This document shows positions 38,466 through 48,021 of a DNA stretch of 64,000 nt, piece after piece. Each line of letters begins with the position of its first letter. Position 1 is the first letter of the stretch. Both the position numbers and the translations under genes were made by a program. This DNA is from Cryobacterium sp. Y29. GTDB taxonomy: Bacteria; Actinomycetota; Actinomycetes; Actinomycetales; Microbacteriaceae. The stretch is taken from contig NZ_PJJN01000031.1 in NCBI RefSeq assembly GCF_002929825.1, positions 162,133-226,132 of the forward strand. The letters are read 5' to 3'. Under the pieces are notes generated by a model. It was not told the DNA's origin. It was given only the letters and a program-made list of their open reading frames with translations, and did not search any database.

Positions 38466-38533
38466 GGACGGGGCCCGGGCCCCGTCCACGGGCCCAGTTT
38501 ATAAACTGGGCCCCGGGTCACAAGGTGGGCCCC
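38466..38533 (+). repeat. Two-palindrome repeat element, copy 3
   Basis: Both palindromes are perfect. It begins 42 bp after the DUF4032 stop and ends with GGTCACAAGGTGGGCCC, between two convergent genes. Confidence 0.92.
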
Positions 38534-38595
38534 AGCGCGGTAGCGACGGAAATTCGCGCCGCTCAGGGTACGCGCGGGGCGCAACCGCTGCAGGT

Positions 38596-39582
38596 TTAGG
38601 CGCGTGGAACGTCGTGCTGAATCAGGAATTCGGAGAATAAGCGGGGAGAGTAGGCCGTGTCCCAGTCCCAGCGGTCGAAGCTGGTGACTTCAGGACGCAG
38701 GCGATCTTCTCGATTCTTCTCGGCGACGACCACGTCGCCCGGGTGACGGTTGCCCAATAGTGCTCCCCGGGTGTATTTGATTTTGCCGTCGAATTCGCCG
38801 ATTTTGCGCACTCCGCGCCAGAAGAAATCGACCCAGTACTCTCGGCCCTGCACGACGAAGCGCACCTGAAGTTCGGGTATCTCGAAGCCCAACTCGGCCA
38901 TGCGCACCCGGCTCAACGACTCGCCCGGATTGGCAGACAGCGGATTCGCGAAATCTATCACCCGACGCACCTTCTGGCCTCCGCGTCTGGGATGCACCAT
39001 CGCCAGTTCGGCGTAGAGGTCGTCCTTGCAGAGTGCCGGAGCGCTGATGCTGCTTTGCCGGCGTTCCCGCTGCACGCGCTCCTGCTCCACGCGCAGGGCA
39101 TGGTCCATCATCGTGACGCCGACGAGAAAGCTTGAGGTTGCCGCCACATCGATGAGGGTGCGCGTGAGGGTGGTAGCGGAGCATCCGTTTATCGTGACCG
39201 GCTCCGGCTCGACCACGCTCCGATGGCTCGTGGTGAATCGGGCGCTGCTGCCCCCGGCCGCGTCGTTGTTGATCGCGTGCACGACTGTGGGCCAAGGCCC
39301 GATGATGGGCAGATGGTGAAGTGCCGCCGCCGAATGATGGGAGAGGAGAAGCGGTTCCTCGGCCGTGACCACGGTGGCACGAACGAAGAGTCGATATTGG
39401 TCGTCGCTCTCGCCCCTGCGCCAGGTGTCCCCCAAGGCATAGACTCCGCGACGGATGCGTACCAGCTCACCATTGGCAAGCAGTGCGCGCACGGCCCGCG
39501 TGTTCAGCCCCGCCGCCCACAGGGACTCGGCGAGAATCAGGCCGTCGTTATGGGCACTTGAAACATCCAGAATGTCAAGCAT
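38596..39582 (-). CDS. AbiEi-like antitoxin domain fused to DUF559/Vsr-like nuclease
   Basis: About 328 residues. The N-terminal winged helix (AAGLNTRAVRALLANGELVRIRRGVYAL) and the following domain are of the AbiEi / type IV antitoxin class. The C-terminal third resembles very-short-patch or DUF559 nuclease folds: ESLSRVRMAELGFEIPELQVRF, YWVDFFWRGVRKIGEFDGKIKY with the acidic pair in the DFFW and EFDGK elements. No toxin (AbiEii) gene is adjacent. This is a common lone protein of Microbacteriaceae with unknown role. ATG 39580-39582 is taken; a TTG two codons earlier is possible. Confidence 0.75.
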   Translation of the reverse strand: MLDILDVSSAHNDGLILAESLWAAGLNTRAVRALLANGELVRIRRGVYALGDTWRRGESDDQYRLFVRATVVTAEEPLLLSHHSAAALHHLPIIGPWPTVVHAINNDAAGGSSARFTTSHRSVVEPEPVTINGCSATTLTRTLIDVAATSSFLVGVTMMDHALRVEQERVQRERRQSSISAPALCKDDLYAELAMVHPRRGGQKVRRVIDFANPLSANPGESLSRVRMAELGFEIPELQVRFVVQGREYWVDFFWRGVRKIGEFDGKIKYTRGALLGNRHPGDVVVAEKNREDRLRPEVTSFDRWDWDTAYSPRLFSEFLIQHDVPRA

Positions 39583-39709
39583 GACCAATTGTCATCATGC
39601 TCAGGACGTGGAGGGTGTGACGTCGACTGATCTGTGGGAAGCGGACAGCTACATCTGCTGTGGAGGGCGGGCACCGGTCGGGAACGTTCCGTCAATCGCG
39701 ATGGTCGCC

Positions 39710-39776
39710 GGGCCCACCTTATGACCGTGGGCCCAGTTTATAAACTGGGCCCGTGGACGGGGCCCGGGCCCCGTCC
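39710..39776 (-). repeat. Two-palindrome repeat element, copy 4
   Basis: Both palindromes are perfect; reverse orientation. The GC palindrome is 14 bp past the rlmB stop. Confidence 0.92.
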
Positions 39777-39790
39777 GGGAAGGAACGGGG

Positions 39791-40921
39791 CTACTGCTTG
39801 GCGGCCTTTGCCTGCTTGATCTGGGCACGCAGGCGCGCCACCTCGTACAGGGTGACTCCGGCAGCGATTCCGGCGTTGAGCGACTCGGTCGCGGCGCTGA
39901 TGGGAATCGAGACGATCGCGTCGCAGGTCTCGGTGACGAGGCGCGACAGGCCCTTGCCCTCGCTGCCGACGACGATCACGACGGGGCGCTCGGCGAAGCC
40001 CGTGCCGAGGTCGGGCAGCGACACGTCGCCGTCGCCGTCGAGACCGAGCACGAACACGCCCTGCGCTTTGAGCGCTTTCAGGGTCTGGGTGAGGTTGCTC
40101 GCCATGGCAACGGGGGTGCGGGCGGCCGCTCCGGCGCTGGTCTTCCAGGCCGAGGCGGTCACGCCGACCGAGCGACGCTGCGGCACGATGATTCCGTGCC
40201 CGCCGAACGCAGCGGTCGAGCGGATGATCGCGCCCAGGTTGCGCGGGTCTGTGATGCCGTCGAGGGCCACGAACAACGGCTTGTGGCCGCGGCTGATGGT
40301 GAGTTCGAGCAGCTCCATCGGGTGCGCGTACTCATAGGCGGGAACCTTGAGCGCGAGCCCCTGGTGCACGGCGTCACGACCGGCGAGACGGTCGAGTTCG
40401 GGGCGCATGACCTCGAGGATGGGGATGTTGCGGCTCGTCGCCATGAGCAGCACCTCTTTGACCCGTTCATCCATTTCGATGCGCGCGGCAATGTACAGCG
40501 TCAGCGCGGGGATCTTCGCCCGCAGTGCCTCGAGCACCGAGTTGCGACCGGTGACAATCTCGTGCTCGTCGATCTGCTTGGCCCGACGCGTCGAGGAGCC
40601 GCCACCGCCGGTGTTGCCCGTGCCGCGCTGGGGTGCACCCTGCGAGGCGCCGCGGGCGCCGCCACGAGGGGTACCGCCACGCGCTCCGCCACGGTTGGCG
40701 GACGCATCCGCTGCGGGGCGCGAGTTGAAGCCGCCGGCCGCGGTGAACCGCTCGGCCGCCGCCTTGCGCTTACCGGCGGGGTGGTACGGACGGTCTTCGG
40801 CCTTGGGAGTGGGCTTTTTACCCTCGAGCGCCTGACGCCCTTGGCCGCCGGAGCCGACCTGGGCTCCGCGGCTGCCCTTGCGCACCGATCCGGTGCGCGA
40901 TTTGCGGTCTAAGTTCTTCAT
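39791..40921 (-). CDS. rlmB: 23S rRNA 2'-O-ribose methyltransferase (RlmB type)
   Basis: 376 residues. The N-terminal 110 residues are disordered and RGG/GGA-rich ([17 protein letters not shown]), followed by the SpoU substrate-binding domain and a SPOUT methyltransferase with the knot motifs [40 protein letters not shown] and [16 protein letters not shown]. It methylates a guanosine in 23S rRNA using S-adenosylmethionine. Its ATG overlaps the stop of cysS (TGATG), so the two are co-translated. Confidence 0.92.
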   Translation of the reverse strand: MKNLDRKSRTGSVRKGSRGAQVGSGGQGRQALEGKKPTPKAEDRPYHPAGKRKAAAERFTAAGGFNSRPAADASANRGGARGGTPRGGARGASQGAPQRGTGNTGGGGSSTRRAKQIDEHEIVTGRNSVLEALRAKIPALTLYIAARIEMDERVKEVLLMATSRNIPILEVMRPELDRLAGRDAVHQGLALKVPAYEYAHPMELLELTISRGHKPLFVALDGITDPRNLGAIIRSTAAFGGHGIIVPQRRSVGVTASAWKTSAGAAARTPVAMASNLTQTLKALKAQGVFVLGLDGDGDVSLPDLGTGFAERPVVIVVGSEGKGLSRLVTETCDAIVSIPISAATESLNAGIAAGVTLYEVARLRAQIKQAKAAKQ

Positions 40922-42336
40922 CAGTCAAAGCTCCAATGGGCACCCGACGGGGTGTCTTCGATGGTGATTCCGGCGGCGACGAGTTCGTCCCGGATTCGGT
41001 CTGCGGCCGCGTAGTCGCGGTTTTCCCTGGCGAGGTTGCGGTCGCCGAGCAGTCGCTCGACCAACGCGCTCAGGGCCACCATGGCCGGTTCGTCCGTCGC
41101 CACGGCCCAGCCGGGCGACAAAGGGTTGATTCCCAGTACTTCGCTCATCGCGAGTACTCCACTGCGAGCGGATGCCGCAGCGTGCAGGTCTTCGGCATCC
41201 AGCGCAGCGTTGCCGGCGCGCACGGTGTCGTGGAGTACGCCGAGCGCCTGGGGAACGGCGAGGTCGTCGTCCATGGCCGCGGCGAAGTCATCCGGCACGA
41301 TCTCGACGCCGGTTCCGGCGAACCGGGTTCCGGCGAGCCTTCGGTCGGCACGGTCGAGAAAACTTTCGATGCGCTCGAGGGCAGCTTCAGCCTCGACCAG
41401 GGAGCCGTCGTTGTAGTCGATGGTGGAGCGGTAGTGGGCAGCGCCGAGAAAATAGCGCACGACGATGGCGCGGGCTTGGCTGAGCAGTTCGGCTGCGAAC
41501 ACCGAGTTGCCGAGCGACTTCGACATCTTCTGACCGTTCACGTTCACCAGGCCGTTGTGCACCCAGTAGTTCGCGAAGTCGCTGCCGGCCGCGTTGGACT
41601 GCGCGAGTTCGTTCTCGTGGTGCGGAAACCGCAGGTCGAGGCCGCCGCCGTGAATGTCGAAGTGCTCGCCGAGGTAGCGGGCGGCCATAGCGGAGCACTC
41701 AATGTGCCAGCCCGGACGGCCCTGCCCCCACGGCGAGATCCAGGCGGCGGAGGCGGGGTCGCCAGCCTTGGAACCCTTCCAGAGGGCGAAGTCGCGCGGG
41801 TCTTTCTTGCCGCGGGGCGAGGCGTCCGTTGCCGCTTCCATATTGCCGGGCGACTGGTGGGTGAGGGCGCCGTAGGCGGCCCAGCTTGCACTGTCGAAGT
41901 AGACGTCGCCCGACGAATCGGGGGCGGCATAGGCGTGACCACGCTTGATCAGGGTAGTGATGAGGGTCTGCATCTCGGTGATGCTCGCGGTCGCCCGCGG
42001 CTCGTAGGTGGGGGCGAGAATGCCGAGTCGCTGGTAGCCGGCGGTGAACTCGAGTTCATAACGGTAGGCGAGGGCCCACCACTGCTCGCTCGATCCTTTC
42101 GCGTTGATCAAAATCTTGTCATCGATGTCGGTGACGTTGCGCACAAACGTGACGTTCAGTCCGCGGTAGCTGAGCCAGCGACGAAGCTGGTCGTAGACCA
42201 GGGCACTGCGCAGATGACCAATGTGCGGGCTGGACTGCACGGTGGGTCCACACACGTACATCGAGACCTGGCCCGCTTCGAGGGGGACGAAGTCACGCAA
42301 GGCCTGCGCCTTCGAATCGTACAGTTGCATGGTCAC
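40921..42336 (-). CDS. cysS: Cysteinyl-tRNA synthetase
   Basis: 471 residues of the class I synthetase. HIGH is in [16 protein letters not shown] is in KMSKSLGN; the zinc Cys and His are in YVCGPT and the [10 protein letters not shown] segment. It charges tRNA-Cys. It overlaps the ispDF gene by a few bases and rlmB by one base, so the three form one operon, the carD-ispD-ispF-cysS-rlmB order known from mycobacteria. Confidence 0.97.
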   Translation of the reverse strand: MTMQLYDSKAQALRDFVPLEAGQVSMYVCGPTVQSSPHIGHLRSALVYDQLRRWLSYRGLNVTFVRNVTDIDDKILINAKGSSEQWWALAYRYELEFTAGYQRLGILAPTYEPRATASITEMQTLITTLIKRGHAYAAPDSSGDVYFDSASWAAYGALTHQSPGNMEAATDASPRGKKDPRDFALWKGSKAGDPASAAWISPWGQGRPGWHIECSAMAARYLGEHFDIHGGGLDLRFPHHENELAQSNAAGSDFANYWVHNGLVNVNGQKMSKSLGNSVFAAELLSQARAIVVRYFLGAAHYRSTIDYNDGSLVEAEAALERIESFLDRADRRLAGTRFAGTGVEIVPDDFAAAMDDDLAVPQALGVLHDTVRAGNAALDAEDLHAAASARSGVLAMSEVLGINPLSPGWAVATDEPAMVALSALVERLLGDRNLARENRDYAAADRIRDELVAAGITIEDTPSGAHWSFD

Positions 42337-43718
42337 GCCTCCCAGTTTAGGTCAGGGGTCTGACCCGGCTCGGGCAGGGGCGCAGGCGCGGCCGACTGCC
42401 CAATGAATCGATCTGTGCGAGGTGCGGGGTAGAGCAACGCGGTAGCCGTCGCCGCCACACCTTCACCGCGGCCGGTGAAGCCGAGCGCGTCGGTCGTCGT
42501 CGCGGCAATATTGACCGGTGCCAGGAGGATGCCGGCGAGTAGCGTTTCTGCTTCGCCGCGACGCGGCGAAAACCTGGGGCGATTGCCGATAATCTGCACG
42601 GACACATTGCCGATGAGATAACCGGCGGCGGCGACCAGGCGCACGGTTTCGGTGAGGAAAATCTCGCCGTGTGCATCGGTGAACCGGGGGTCGGCCGTGC
42701 CGAAAACGCTGCCGATATCCCCCAGTCCGGCGGCGCCGAGTATGGCATCACAGATAGCGTGCGCGACGACATCGCCGTCGCTGTGCCCGCTCAGACCACG
42801 TTCCCCTGGCCAGTACAACCCGGCCAGCCAGAGCTCCGTCGTGGCGTCGGTAGCGAACGAGTGCACGTCGAGGCCCGTGCCGATGCGCGGAAGGTGCCAG
42901 GCGGGCGTCGGGGACGCCGTCACCGCGTGCAGGATAGCCTCGGCACGTTCGAGATCTTCGGGGGTCGTGATCTTGAAAGCGAGTGGATGGCCGGCAATAA
43001 CGCTCACCGGGAGTCCGGCGTCGGCGACGAGGGCCGCATCGTCGGTGTGGGCTTCGAACCGGCCGTTCTGCGCGGCCCGGGCGTGGGCATTCGCAAGCAT
43101 CGAGCGCGGAAAACCCTGCGGGGTCTGCACCGCGGAGAGCTCAGAACGATCGACGGTACCGAGGATGGCGCCGGAATGAGCAATGCGCTTAATGGTGTCG
43201 ACCAGGGGCAGCCCCGGAATAATGCCGTGTCCTGTGGAACGCACCGCAGCGACGACCTGGTCACAGAGGGCGGCGGGGGTGAGCGCACGCGCGGCGTCGT
43301 GCACGAGCACGATGTCGATGCTCGGCATCAGTGCACTCATGCCCCGGTCAACCGAGTCCTGCCGGGTGCGCCCGCCTTCGATGATGGTGACCGTGCGCGA
43401 AGGAGGCGCGGCGGTACCGGTTGACGTGGCGGCGGGACTGGGCGCTGGCGGGGTAGTCGTGTCGGGCGCCTCGTGACGGGCGGAGACCGAAGCGGCGATG
43501 CGTCGGGCATCCGTCAGCCGGTCGATGGGGGCAACCACAATGATCTGCACCGCTTCACGCATTGCGAAAATCGAATCCAAGGCACGATCCAGGAGGGGGC
43601 GCATCTGCAGCAGAACGAATGCTTTGGGTTCGACGTGACCGAGGCGGGAACCACTTCCGGCGGCCACGACGATGACGGCAACCGAGGGCGCAGCCGCTAG
43701 TGCAGGTGAATCAGTCAT
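42333..43718 (-). CDS. ispDF: Bifunctional IspD/IspF of the MEP pathway
   Basis: 461 residues. The N-terminal part (about 1-285) is IspD, MEP cytidylyltransferase: [32 protein letters not shown] and [10 protein letters not shown], with an insertion of about 25 Pro/Thr/Ala residues in the middle ([22 protein letters not shown]). The C-terminal part is IspF, MECDP synthase: [38 protein letters not shown]. The two enzymes catalyse steps 3 and 5 of isopentenyl pyrophosphate synthesis. Mycobacteria keep them separate; here they are fused. Confidence 0.95.
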   Translation of the reverse strand: MTDSPALAAAPSVAVIVVAAGSGSRLGHVEPKAFVLLQMRPLLDRALDSIFAMREAVQIIVVAPIDRLTDARRIAASVSARHEAPDTTTPPAPSPAATSTGTAAPPSRTVTIIEGGRTRQDSVDRGMSALMPSIDIVLVHDAARALTPAALCDQVVAAVRSTGHGIIPGLPLVDTIKRIAHSGAILGTVDRSELSAVQTPQGFPRSMLANAHARAAQNGRFEAHTDDAALVADAGLPVSVIAGHPLAFKITTPEDLERAEAILHAVTASPTPAWHLPRIGTGLDVHSFATDATTELWLAGLYWPGERGLSGHSDGDVVAHAICDAILGAAGLGDIGSVFGTADPRFTDAHGEIFLTETVRLVAAAGYLIGNVSVQIIGNRPRFSPRRGEAETLLAGILLAPVNIAATTTDALGFTGRGEGVAATATALLYPAPRTDRFIGQSAAPAPLPEPGQTPDLNWEA

Positions 43719-43775
43719 ATCTGGAGGGTATCTATCCGGGGGTCGGGCTGGAGAGCATGGTCAGGACAAGCAAGC

Positions 43776-43803
43776 AAAAAGGCGACGCCTGTCGGCGCCG
43801 CCT
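43776..43803 (-). terminator. Terminator after carD
   Basis: AGGCGGCGCC and GGCGTCGCCT pair around GACA on the minus strand, followed by a T-run. It separates carD from ispDF. Confidence 0.85.
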
Positions 43804-43839
43804 CTCACGAAGCACAGTGATAGAGCTGGGCTCGGAAGT

Positions 43840-44322
43840 TCAGGAAGCAAGGACCTCGTCGAGAACGGTGGATGCTTTCTCTTCGTCGGTTTTTTCGGCC
43901 AAGGCCAACTCGCTGATCAGAATCTGTCGGGCCTTGGCCAACATCCGCTTTTCACCGGCGGACAGGCCGCGGTCCTGGTCGCGGCGCCACAAGTCGCGCA
44001 CCACCTCGGACACCTTGATCACATCGCCGCTGGCCAGCTTTTCAAGATTAGCCTTGTACCGGCGGGACCAGTTGGTGGGCTCTTCGGTAAACGGTGCCCG
44101 CAACACTTCAAAAACCTTGTCGAGGCCGTCTTGACCGATAACATCGCGAACGCCGACGAGATCAACGTTCTCGGCGGGAACTTCGATCGTCAGGTCCCCT
44201 TGGGTGACGTTCAGCTTGAGGTAGAGCTTTTCTTCACCCTTGATGATGCGGGTTTTCACCTCGGTGATCATCGCCGCGCCGTGGTGGGGATATACGACGG
44301 TCTCGCCAACCTCAAACAGCAT
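43840..44322 (-). CDS. carD: RNA polymerase-binding regulator CarD
   Basis: 160 residues. The N-terminal RNA-polymerase interaction domain (about 1-60, [19 protein letters not shown]) is followed by a helical DNA-binding domain with the promoter-contacting tryptophan in VVRDLWRRD. It stabilises open complexes at rRNA and other promoters and is essential in mycobacteria. The start follows AAGGGATC. It is divergent to the lpqE-like gene. Confidence 0.97.
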   Translation of the reverse strand: MLFEVGETVVYPHHGAAMITEVKTRIIKGEEKLYLKLNVTQGDLTIEVPAENVDLVGVRDVIGQDGLDKVFEVLRAPFTEEPTNWSRRYKANLEKLASGDVIKVSEVVRDLWRRDQDRGLSAGEKRMLAKARQILISELALAEKTDEEKASTVLDEVLAS

Positions 44323-44499
44323 GGATGTGATCCCTTCAGCGGCTTTGAGTTTACCACAGCTGAGAGGTGCTAGAGTTCGCGCACCCCCGCGAGGCACGTC
44401 GACGACAGTCGCGCCCCCAAACTCGCCGCTAAGCTATTAGCACAGGGAATTCTGCAGCGTCGGCCCACCGCCGAACGCTGCTTCAGTAGTGGAGGTTTT

Positions 44500-45045
44500 G
44501 TGAGAGCGCGCATCGCTGCATCCGTTGTATTGGCGGCTGGCATTCTGTTGGGCACGAGCGCGTGCGGGTTTTTCGCACCCCCGGCCACCTCGATCGCCTA
44601 CAACGCGAGTGACGGCGTCAGTGGCGATGTGGGCGAGATTCACATTCGCAACGCTATGTTGATCTCGACCGACGGAGAACTGGCCAATCTGGTCGTCTCC
44701 GTCGTGAACCCCACAGACGCCCTGCAAACTCTGCTCGTGCAGTACGAGTCGAGCACCGGTAAGGTATCGCAGCAGGTGCCGGTTGAGGCCAACACGACCG
44801 TGACGTTCGGCACAGAGGGCGCCCCCTCGGTGGTTCTGGAGAACATGGCCAGCCAGCCCGGCTCGCTGTTCCCGGTGTTCTTCCAGTACGGAGAAGAGAC
44901 CGGTATTGAGCTGTTGCTGCCCGTTCTCTCCGGCGCCCAGAGCGAGTACTCGACCCTTCTGCCCACGCCAGCACCGACCGTGACACCGACCCCCACGCCA
45001 GCACCGACCGTGACACCGACCCCCACGGCCACGCCTTCCGCGTAA
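44500..45045 (+). CDS. LpqE-like lipoprotein
   Basis: 181 residues. Signal peptide with lipobox GTSAC (Cys22), then a beta-rich domain (IHIRNAMLISTDGELANLVVSVVNPTDAL, VPVEANTTVTFG) and a Pro/Thr tail TPAPTVTPTPTPAPTVTPTPTATPSA. Position beside carD and the small lipoprotein form match mycobacterial LpqE, whose function is not clear. GTG start with GGAGG 4 bp upstream. The tail contains a 30-bp direct repeat. Confidence 0.8.
   Translation: MRARIAASVVLAAGILLGTSACGFFAPPATSIAYNASDGVSGDVGEIHIRNAMLISTDGELANLVVSVVNPTDALQTLLVQYESSTGKVSQQVPVEANTTVTFGTEGAPSVVLENMASQPGSLFPVFFQYGEETGIELLLPVLSGAQSEYSTLLPTPAPTVTPTPTPAPTVTPTPTATPSA
44968..45027. repeat. 30-bp tandem direct repeat in the lipoprotein tail
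   Basis: Two identical 30-bp units in a row encode the PAPTVTPTPT tail repeat, a product of recent duplication or slippage. Confidence 0.9.
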
Positions 45046-45057
45046 CGCGCGCAACAC

Positions 45058-45100
45058 ACGAGACAGGCCGCCATCCATCAGGGACGGCGGCCTGTCTCGT
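45058..45100. terminator. Terminator between lpqE-like gene and regX3
   Basis: ACGAGACAGGCCGCC and its exact complement with a 13-nt loop, followed by TTCTCC. It can serve both convergent genes. Confidence 0.88.
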
Positions 45101-45106
45101 TTCTCC

Positions 45107-45790
45107 CTAGGCTTCGAACCGGTAGCCGAGACCGCGCACGGTGACGAGCATGACCGGCTCGGATGGGGCTGCCTCGATGCGTGAGCGGATGCGTTTGATG
45201 TGCACGTCGAGCGTTTTCGTGTCACCAAAGTAGTCGGTACCCCAGACTCGGTCGATGAGCTGGCCGCGGGTCAGCACACGACCGGCGTTTCGCAGCAGGA
45301 ACTCGAGCAATTCGAACTCTTTCAACGGCATGTTCACGAGCTCGCCGGAGACCGTCACGGCGTGCCGTTCCACGTCCATGCTCACGGTGCCAGCCGTGAG
45401 CATGGTGTCCACGTCAGCCGCACTCTGATCCTCGTGCCGACGCAGCACCGCACGAATGCGGGCGACCAGTTCGCGGGTTGAATACGGCTTGGTGACGTAG
45501 TCGTCAGCTCCGAGCTCGAGACCAACGACGATGTCAATCTCGGAATCTTTTGCGGTGAGCATGATGATGGGTACGGTCGACCGGGTTCGAATCTCACGGC
45601 ACACCTCGGTGCCGGGGATGCCGGGCAGCATCAGATCGAGCAGAATGAGATCGGTGCCGTTCTGGTCGAACTCGCTGATCGCGCTCGGGCCGTCTTCGGC
45701 GACGACGACCTCATAGCCCTCGCGTTCAAGCAGAAAACTCAACGGTTCGCTCAGGGCGCTCTCGTCTTCAACTAAGAGAATGCGTGTCAT
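45107..45790 (-). CDS. regX3: Response regulator RegX3
   Basis: 227 residues, OmpR family. Receiver 1-115 with the phospho-acceptor in LILLDLMLPGIPG (Asp52) and Lys in DDYVTKPYS, winged helix at 135-225 with MPLKEFELLEFLLRNAGRVLTRGQLIDRVWG. It overlaps senX3 by 4 bp. With SenX3 it controls the phosphate-starvation response in actinobacteria; candidate target sites (GTTTACC repeats) lie upstream of pstS here. Confidence 0.93.
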   Translation of the reverse strand: MTRILLVEDESALSEPLSFLLEREGYEVVVAEDGPSAISEFDQNGTDLILLDLMLPGIPGTEVCREIRTRSTVPIIMLTAKDSEIDIVVGLELGADDYVTKPYSTRELVARIRAVLRRHEDQSAADVDTMLTAGTVSMDVERHAVTVSGELVNMPLKEFELLEFLLRNAGRVLTRGQLIDRVWGTDYFGDTKTLDVHIKRIRSRIEAAPSEPVMLVTVRGLGYRFEA

Positions 45791-46977
45791 AGTGTGTCTC
45801 CTGCGGTCGCACGAGCGACCGTTCGCGGTTTATTCGGGCGTGGTTCGATGATCGGTGTAGCCGCCTCCGGGAGGCGGATGGTGAAAGTGGATCCGCTGCC
45901 GGGCTGCGACCAGACGCGAATATCGCCGCCGTGGTTTTGCACGACGTGTTTGACAATGGACAGGCCGAGGCCTGTCCCACCGGTATGCCGCGATCGAGCC
46001 TGGTCGACGCGAAAGAAGCGTTCGAACACCCGGTCGAGGTCGCTCTCGGCGATGCCGACTCCCTGGTCGGTAACGGTGATCTCGACGATGCCCTTCTGCA
46101 GGCGCACGCCGACGCCGACTCGCGACCCCTCGAGGGAATAGTTCACCGCATTTGCGACGAGGTTGTGCACGGCGACGGTCAGTAGAGCCTCGTCACCGAA
46201 TACCCGCGCCCCGGACTTCTTGCCGATGACGATCGTGATGCGCTCGGCCTCGGCGACGACCCGACTTTGATCGACCGCTGCGGCGACGATGTCGTCGACA
46301 CGGAGAATCTCAGGTTCCGCGAGGGCATCCTGCGCCTGCAGCCGGGACAGCTCGATGATCTCCTGGGTGAGGCGGCCGAGCCTCGCCGACTCTGTCGTTA
46401 ACCGGTTGGCAAAGCGGCGAACCTGCTCCGGTTCATCCGCTGCCTGGTTGAGAGCCTCGGCGAGCAGACCGACCGAGGCGATGGGGGTCTTCAGTTCGTG
46501 GCTGATATTAGCCACGAAGTCACGGCGCACCTCGTCGAGGCGAAAGGCCTCGGTGCGGTCCTCAGCCAACATGAGCACGTAGCGCGTGCCGAGTCGAGCC
46601 AGGCGCACCCGAAAGCGCATGCTCGCGTCGCCGAACGGTCCGCGGGAGAGCACCAGGTCTTCGGAGATCGGTTCGCCGGTCTGCCGCACCCGACGGGCGA
46701 GTTCGAGCAGTTCGGGGTGCACCAGCTGCTGGTTCCAGACCAAGCCCAAAGTAAGAGCACCCGGGCTGGTCTTGATGACGTTGTTCGACGGGTCGAGCAC
46801 GACACCAGCGGTCTCGAGGGCGTCGAGCACCTGATCGATACCGTCGGGCACAGCGGGGTTGACGACATCCGCAGCGCGGCGGCCGTGACGCTCGGCGACG
46901 TGTATGAGCGACACGAAACCGGCGCCGACACCGAGTCCGAGTGCCAGCGACAGCAACAGCAACCACGTCGATTCCAT
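45787..46977 (-). CDS. senX3: Sensor histidine kinase SenX3
   Basis: 396 residues. An N-terminal membrane segment (LLLLSLALGLGVGAGFVSLI) is followed by a PAS-like domain (about 45-150), then HisKA with the His in NISHELKTPIASV, and the ATPase with NLVANAVNYS, DQGVGIAESDLDRVFERFFRVD and GGTGLGLSIV. Only one strong membrane helix is seen, as in mycobacterial SenX3. The signal comes through the PstSCAB-PhoU system in known cases. A TAATCT hexamer ends 6 bp before the ATG. Confidence 0.93.
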   Translation of the reverse strand: MESTWLLLLSLALGLGVGAGFVSLIHVAERHGRRAADVVNPAVPDGIDQVLDALETAGVVLDPSNNVIKTSPGALTLGLVWNQQLVHPELLELARRVRQTGEPISEDLVLSRGPFGDASMRFRVRLARLGTRYVLMLAEDRTEAFRLDEVRRDFVANISHELKTPIASVGLLAEALNQAADEPEQVRRFANRLTTESARLGRLTQEIIELSRLQAQDALAEPEILRVDDIVAAAVDQSRVVAEAERITIVIGKKSGARVFGDEALLTVAVHNLVANAVNYSLEGSRVGVGVRLQKGIVEITVTDQGVGIAESDLDRVFERFFRVDQARSRHTGGTGLGLSIVKHVVQNHGGDIRVWSQPGSGSTFTIRLPEAATPIIEPRPNKPRTVARATAGDTL

Positions 46978-46983
46978 CTCTAC

Positions 46984-46989
46984 AGATTA
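46984..46989 (-). promoter_or_regulatory. -10 element of senX3, leaderless arrangement
   Basis: On the minus strand TAATCT is separated from the ATG at 46975-46977 by GTAGAG (6 bp) and there is no ribosome site. Confidence 0.5.
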
Positions 46990-47156
46990 CTGACAGTATC
47001 CGCCCCTTGTTCGCAACGCACCTGCGCCGCACCCTGTACTTTAGTTAGTGTTCAAGTGGGCGGCACCTGCCGTTAACCTAAATTCGACACCATAAAGTGG
47101 TGGCCAAGGCTGGTCACACAGATCGTGCGTGTTCGCGCGGCCGGAAGGATCACCCC

Positions 47157-47813
47157 ATGCGCGATGTATTCCAACAGGAACTCGCCGAAGTTCAGCACCG
47201 ACTCGTCGATATCGCCCGGCTCGTCGCGATTTCTATGGACAAAGCAACGCGCGCCTTCAATGAGAGCGACGTGAGTCTGGCCGAGGAAGCCATCACCGAA
47301 GACGAGAAGATCGACGAACTCACCGTTGAACTCGATGAACTCGCCATCACCATTCTCGCGCGCCAGCAGCCGGTCGCCCGCGACCTGCGCATCGTGGTCA
47401 GCGCCCTACGCATCAGCGCCTCTCTCGAGCGGATGGGCGATCTCGCCACCCACATCGCCCAGCTGGCCCGGTACCGGTTTCCCGACAAGGTCATCCCCAA
47501 GGGGCTGCGCGGCACCTTCGCCGAGATGGGCGCCCTGGACGTGGTCATCGCGAACATGCTCACCGAGTTGCTCACCAACCAAGACATGCAGCTCGCCGAC
47601 AAGATTCGCCACGAAGACGACAAGGTCGACGCCCTACACCTGAAAGTGTTCGACGCCGTGCTCGGCGAAACCTGGAAGGGACTCGCCGCCGACACGGTCG
47701 ACGCGACCCTGGCCAGCCGGTACCACGAACGTTTTGCTGACCACGCAGTCTCCATCGCCAAAAAGGTGCAGTACCTCGGCACGGGCGCCTGGCACCAGGA
47801 CGACCGCGACTGA
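47157..47813 (+). CDS. phoU: Phosphate signalling protein PhoU
   Basis: 218 residues of two three-helix bundles with the metal-binding patterns in EDEKIDELTVELDEL and HEDDKVDALHLKVFDAV. PhoU couples PstSCAB transport to the SenX3 kinase and represses it when phosphate is plentiful. ATG 47157 follows GGAAGGATC. It is divergent to senX3. A terminator follows. Confidence 0.95.
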   Translation: MRDVFQQELAEVQHRLVDIARLVAISMDKATRAFNESDVSLAEEAITEDEKIDELTVELDELAITILARQQPVARDLRIVVSALRISASLERMGDLATHIAQLARYRFPDKVIPKGLRGTFAEMGALDVVIANMLTELLTNQDMQLADKIRHEDDKVDALHLKVFDAVLGETWKGLAADTVDATLASRYHERFADHAVSIAKKVQYLGTGAWHQDDRD

Positions 47814-47826
47814 ATTCTTGATCAAG

Positions 47827-47859
47827 AAAGGCCCCGGAGCATCCGCTTCCGGGGCCTTT
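47827..47859 (+). terminator. Terminator after phoU
   Basis: AAAGGCCCCGG and CCGGGGCCTTT pair around an 11-nt loop with a short T-run. Confidence 0.9.
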
Positions 47860-47890
47860 CTTTGTGGGTTCATTGCGGCCATGCGCGCAC

Positions 47891-47974
47891 AACTCCTGCA
47901 ATTTCTGCACCGACAGCGTGTCGACCGCATAATCACGGGGGACGTGCTGCGATGTCGAAGAATTTGCAGGAGTT
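47891..47974. repeat. Inverted repeat AACTCCTGCAATTTC with 54-nt loop
   Basis: Arms at 47891-47905 and 47960-47974 match at 14 of 15 positions. The loop contains no gene. It lies between phoU and gpmA, beyond the phoU terminator. Confidence 0.6.
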
Positions 47975-48021
47975 ATGAGAATGAACCGGCGCGCACCGGG
48001 CCTGTCGCGTGGGCGCGCAGG

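Noticed and set aside
38395..38640. Short frames reading VYKLGP and similar through the palindrome elements
   Set aside because: The same peptide appears at every copy because the DNA repeats are identical, not because a protein is encoded.
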